Source: Clitoria ternatea (lineage: Eukaryota; Streptophyta; Magnoliopsida; Fabales; Fabaceae). Taken from it: a stretch of 64,000 nucleotides of DNA. This document shows, piece after piece, positions 60,458 to 64,000 of this stretch. Each line of letters begins with the position of its first letter. Within the stretch, counting starts at the first letter, position 1. Position numbers and translations under genes: made by a program. The notes under the pieces are model-generated. The model saw only the letters and a list, made by a program, of their open reading frames with translations. It did no database searches and was not told the DNA's origin. The stretch spans positions 131,798,001-131,862,000 of the forward strand of contig CM075672.1 of the NCBI GenBank assembly GCA_037962975.1. The letters run 5' to 3'.

Positions 60458-61062
60458 GGGGATGTTTGGTATAAAGTTGAGTTGATGGAGTTTAGAAAAT
60501 TGGGGTTTTGTAAATGGAGTTTAAAAAATTGGGGTTTTGTAAAGGGAGTTTTGTTTGGTTGAGAGTTGAGTTAAAGTGAGTTGAGTTGTAGTGATTTTGT
60601 TTGGTTTATAGTAGAATTGGGTTTGGGAAATGGTAGTTAAAGGTGAAATTACTAAAAAGGGTATGAATTTAAATATATATATATAATTTGTGTGTATATT
60701 TGTTTATATTAATAGTAAATGTATAATATAAAACCAAAAAATGGAATAAATTTAATAATATATATTTAATTAATGAATAAATATATTAAATAATATTTAA
60801 TGTAAATTTTGTTATATATAATAAAACTAATTAATTAATGTGATTAATTTTATATATTATGAAATAAGAATATATTTGATTGTTTTTCTCATAGTAAAAC
60901 TAATAAATCTGGGCCTTTTTTATTTTTTATATATTAAAGGTTATAAGGTACGTTAATTATTTATTTAAAAACAAAATGTCGTAAATGTGTTTATTATTTT
61001 CTTTGAATCAAGAACCCCCAACATATATTAAAAGTAACAAAGTTACAATACAATGATAAACA

Positions 61063-61530
61063 TTACTGATTACTTAATTGTGCATAAACAAGTTGGTCCC
61101 TAATTGAATCACGAATTGCATTCATGGCCGGTGATGAGGTTGTGTCAACTTCATCATTGGGTGCAAACTGAGAATAATTTTCTTGGGCCATATAGCTATC
61201 TTCATTAATGCTGTCAAAATCAATATCTGGTAAACTGCATCTTCGAATAAAGTTGTGTATCGTCATTGTGGCACATACTAGTTTAACTTGAGTCTCGTAG
61301 GTGAATTTTGGCATAAACCTAAGAATTGCAGACCTACTCTTCCATACCCCGAAAGTTCGTTCAATCGTGCACCGTAAACTGGAGTGGAAATAATTAAAAA
61401 CCTCATTGTGATTTCGAAAATCACGTGCACGTCTAAAATCTGGGAGATGATATCTTTCATTTCTGTATGGACCCAAGTATCCCATTGGCATTGGATATCC
61501 ACTATCGACCACATAGTATTGGCCACAACT
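61063..61530 (-). pseudogene. PIF/Harbinger DDE transposase, C-terminal fragment
   Basis: On the minus strand, YYVVDSGYP leads into GYLGPYRNERYHL, then FNYFHSSLRCTIERTFGVWKSR and a C-terminal tail ending LSNQ at 61063. These are the second catalytic D (VDSGYP) and the catalytic E (IERTFGVWK) of the DDE_Tnp_4 / ALP1-like family. The first catalytic D and the whole N-terminal half (a usual protein has about 400 residues) are absent, and the fragment has no ATG. It abuts the C-terminal part of the Myb-like gene at about 61530, so a deletion fused them. It is inactive as a nuclease. Confidence 0.85.
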
Positions 61531-62461
61531 GCAGAGGTATGGGAGCTAACAGCTTGAGCCACCTGATTCATTGATTCCTGTATCACTGTAACACTATCCC
61601 TCCTGCTCCTTTTAGGTTGTTTCCCTCTACCTCCCGCCCTCTGCCTTTTGTCCCCACTTCTGGCTGATGGATTTGACTGGGAGTCCTGGTTCAGATCAAT
61701 ACCACCTAGTCCCATACTACCTGTGCCCCCAGCAGTAACCCCCTCAGCACCTATGGTGGGATCCTCACTATCACCTGATCCCTCGCTCCTATCCTGTGAC
61801 TCCGGCATGCTGCCAACCCGTATCTCTGGTACGCTCCCATCCTGCACACCTACGTCAAACTCAGGAATATATTCATTTCCAAACACAGGGGGCGGTAAAA
61901 TGCCAGATGATGGTGCCCAAGCATATTCACCGGTTGCCACATTGTCTTTAAACAATTGTGTTAGCTCATGGGCATGGGGCAAACCCTCATAACGGTACTT
62001 CCCATAGGCTGGGTTTTCCTGCAGATAAATCATAAGTTTCAGTCATCCTAGATATATATGAAAATCACACACTAAACAAACTACATAAGTGATTAAACAC
62101 CTACCCGCTCCTTAGCATCCCACCATTCGTCATCGGCTATAAATGTGTGCCTCTGACTGTCCCATCCCAAGCCCGTTGTATGTTTAAATAAATTGTACCA
62201 TGCCACCCATTCTTTCCGCAAATTATCCCACTTGTTTTTGAATTGGTCTTTACTGTAGTTTCTGTTACACTTAATATTAAAATAACACTCCAAACCCTCC
62301 CACCCTTTCTTTGTTAGAGAGGTACCCTTACGCTCTCCATTCCTAATTTGTTCCAAAGCACCCTCCACAAAAACTTTTACAGCATAACGATCCCAAGAAG
62401 CCTTTACAGACTGGATGGGTGTCTTCCCCTTGTCTCTGTTCTGAGTAGACATGCTACACAA
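61530..62461 (-). pseudogene. Harbinger Myb/SANT-like DNA-binding protein (ORF1 type), two exons, 3' end deleted
   Basis: Exon 1 runs from 62461 to 62105 and carries a Myb/SANT-like domain (KASWDRYAVKVFVEGALEQI, GWEGLECYFN, QFKNKWDNLRKEW, WDSQRHTFIADDEWWD). A donor GT at 62104-62103 and an acceptor AG at 62020-62019 bound an 86-nt intron. Exon 2 (62018 down) begins in phase with ENPAYGKYRYEGLPH and continues with an acidic, Gly/Ser-rich linker and a basic stretch (KRQRAGGRGKQPKRSRR near 61610), which could be a nuclear signal. The frame then runs into the transposase fragment in the wrong phase at about 61530, so the natural C-terminus is missing. In this family the Myb-like partner helps bring the transposase to the transposon ends. 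Confidence 0.82.
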
Positions 62462-63760
62462 TACAATTTGTCACAACATTGCACAAGATATATATTAACC
62501 AACATGCATAACACTTAATAGATTAACCATTCAACATGATACTATACTTCACCCCAACAAGTTTACTTTAACGATCCATTATCTAATAAATTAAAAGAAT
62601 TCATCCCTAAACAATTAAGAAAACCACACACTAAACTCTTAATGTTTACTAATAATTATCATAACTAAAGTGAGTTACTAACACTAACAACTTGAGTTTA
62701 CCCAAGCATAAGTTAATTAATAGTTTTCATTCATCCCTAAACACTTTATTTTTCAGCTTTATTTTTAATATTTTATTAAATTTTTTTAATTCAGCTCTAT
62801 AATATTATTATATTATTTTTTATAAAAGTCTATTTTAATTATTTATTTTAATTAATCTTTACAAAGGTTAATTCTACATTCATTTTAAAAAAATTAATAA
62901 CAGGTTAAACGGTCACCATATTATTTTAATTGTATTTTTTAAATTCAGGTAAGTAATTATATTATTTTAATTATTTTATAAAACTCTCTTAATTAAATAT
63001 TTTAATTCAGCTTTATAAAAGTTAGTAATATATTCATTATACTAAAATTATTAACAAATTCAATGATTACCATGTTATTTTAGCAACCACATAATAAAAA
63101 TAACATTCCTTAATCAAATTAATTTTAACTTTTAATTCAGGTTCATAACAAATTATTAAATTTATTTTAACCATTATCTGAATTACTTATTTTAATTCAG
63201 CTTTATAAAAGTTAATACTATAAAAATGACTTTATCATGTTGGTTGTATAACAAAAGTAGGTTATTGTTAAAAAATTAAATAAGAATATATTCGTTAAAA
63301 AACATCATCAGACACAAATCACGACTCACTACGAATATAACTTTTAATTCAGCTTTATACAAATCGCGACTCACGATCCCGCTCTTGACGCTATGTAATT
63401 TACAATTATTGTTAATTACTATCATTTTTTTCACAACGTAACTTAAACTATCGCATAAACGCAAACGCTAACCATTTCTAATGTCTCATCGCTCGTTATT
63501 CGTCATTCATTACGCGTACTAACTGAAATTATTCCATAAACATGAATGCTAAAAACTAATTAAAGTTATATTTTTTTAATAAATACAAAAGTAAATTAAA
63601 TAACCTAACCTAATATTACTTCAACAAAATTTACCTCTATACATGCCAAACCTTACAATTCATACAAAACCTTTTAGCTTACATCAGCATACAAAATGGT
63701 ACAACAATAATAATTATATTTAAAAAAACCAAAACAAAAAAATTTCAAAAATTTTATGGT
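62462..63760. other. AT-rich sequence upstream of the Myb-like gene, no gene seen
   Basis: A/T-rich with several repeats of the phrase aattcagctttataaaag (62747, 63004, 63193, 63342 and variants), which look like decayed short dispersed repeats. No ORF with a motif. Confidence 0.5.
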
Positions 63761-63816
63761 GCACCCTGCTGGTGGTTGCACACCCATGCACCACACATCA
63801 GAACCATCCATGCCTC

Positions 63817-63882
63817 CTTCACCACCATCTTCTTCCACCTTCACCACCATCTTCTTCCACCTTCACCACTATCTTCTTCCAC
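63817..63882 (+). repeat. Tandem 22-bp repeat, three copies
   Basis: cttcaccaccatcttcttcc plus ac is repeated at 63817, 63839 and 63861 with one change. It is followed by a CCA- and CCCAA-rich low-complexity stretch to the end of the window (proline-rich if translated). It may be part of a gene continuing outside; not assigned. Confidence 0.8.
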
Positions 63883-64000
63883 CAGCCACCACCACCCACA
63901 TCCAACAACCACCACCACCCCAACCGGACCCAAAACCCAAGCCCAAGCCCAGCCCAACCCAACCCCAACCCGAACCCGAACCCACCTTCCCCAACCCACC

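Larger units (their letters stand above)
60458..64000 (-). mobile_element. PIF/Harbinger DNA transposon, left terminus and genes, right end outside the window
   Basis: The left terminus reads ggggatgtttggtataaag after tta (60455-60457), a 3-bp duplication candidate. Inside it are a truncated DDE transposase and a Myb/SANT-like gene, both on the minus strand in the order known for Harbinger (Myb-like gene upstream, transposase downstream in transcription). I find no inverted partner of the terminus up to 64000, so the other end is outside or lost. Subterminal sequence has tandem ggagttta(g/a)aaaattggggttttg at about 60489-60545. Its extent to 64000 is an inference. Confidence 0.65.

Noticed and set aside
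61648..61992. Plus-strand 114-codon ORF
   Set aside because: It is antisense to exon 2 of the Myb-like gene, which has the better evidence (splice sites, phase and domain).

Overview
The window is nuclear DNA of a flowering plant, most likely a legume. The evidence is an Ogre-type giant LTR retrotransposon with its extra 5' ORF, a Sirevirus with an env-like region, a Cassandra element with 5S-like LTRs, Tekay-type chromovirus LTRs, a PIF/Harbinger transposon with a Myb-like partner gene, and Arabidopsis-type telomere units (TTTAGGG). The legume assignment is an inference from element types, not from a host gene. I see no convincing ordinary host gene.

Bases 1 to about 56320 are a nest of retrotransposons. 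The outermost element seen is a Sirevirus (here S). Its integrase/RT is split into 35399-36559 and 50906-52131, followed by an env-like region (52447-54534) and a 3' LTR (about 55027-56320). A Tekay-like Ty3/gypsy element (X, 36560-50900, TSD tgcag) sits in the S reverse transcriptase. The 5' LTR of X is itself interrupted at 39218-42622 by a composite of a Cassandra TRIM and an inverted, truncated X-family LTR. A gag-only Sirevirus derivative (Y, 27129-35398) sits in the S integrase. The start of Y's 5' LTR is cut by a minus-strand element M (LTR 24117-27128, internal sequence to its left). A near-complete Ogre (3200-21936, TSD atata) lies inside the M-side sequence. Bases 1-2835 are the end of another X-family LTR.

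The Ogre is the best preserved element. It has a tRNA-type primer site, ORF1 (DUF7745-like domain plus coiled coil), gag-protease-G-patch, a predicted 209-nt intron that joins gag-pro to pol in frame, RT, two RNase H domains, DD35E integrase, a 3' region of tandem repeats, a polypurine tract and near-identical 3.1-kb LTRs. Only four point stops break it, so it looks young. X, S and Y are older and carry many stops, frameshifts and deletions.

Bases about 56320-64000 are AT-rich DNA with smaller DNA transposons: a MITE-like inverted repeat (57181-57640), a four-unit interstitial telomere tract (58835-58862), a Tourist-like MITE (59010-59444, TSD taa), and the left part of a PIF/Harbinger element (from 60458) with a Myb/SANT-like gene and a truncated DDE transposase on the minus strand. 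The MITE and the Harbinger share the terminal sequence gggatgtttggta, so they may be a non-autonomous/autonomous pair.

The least ordinary signals are the Cassandra/inverted-LTR composite flanked by a near-perfect 5-bp duplication, a threefold 345-bp promoter duplication in the Y 3' LTR, and short palindromic or inverted motif arrays (GAATCGATTC; CCGAGT/ACTCGG) shared between unrelated LTR families.
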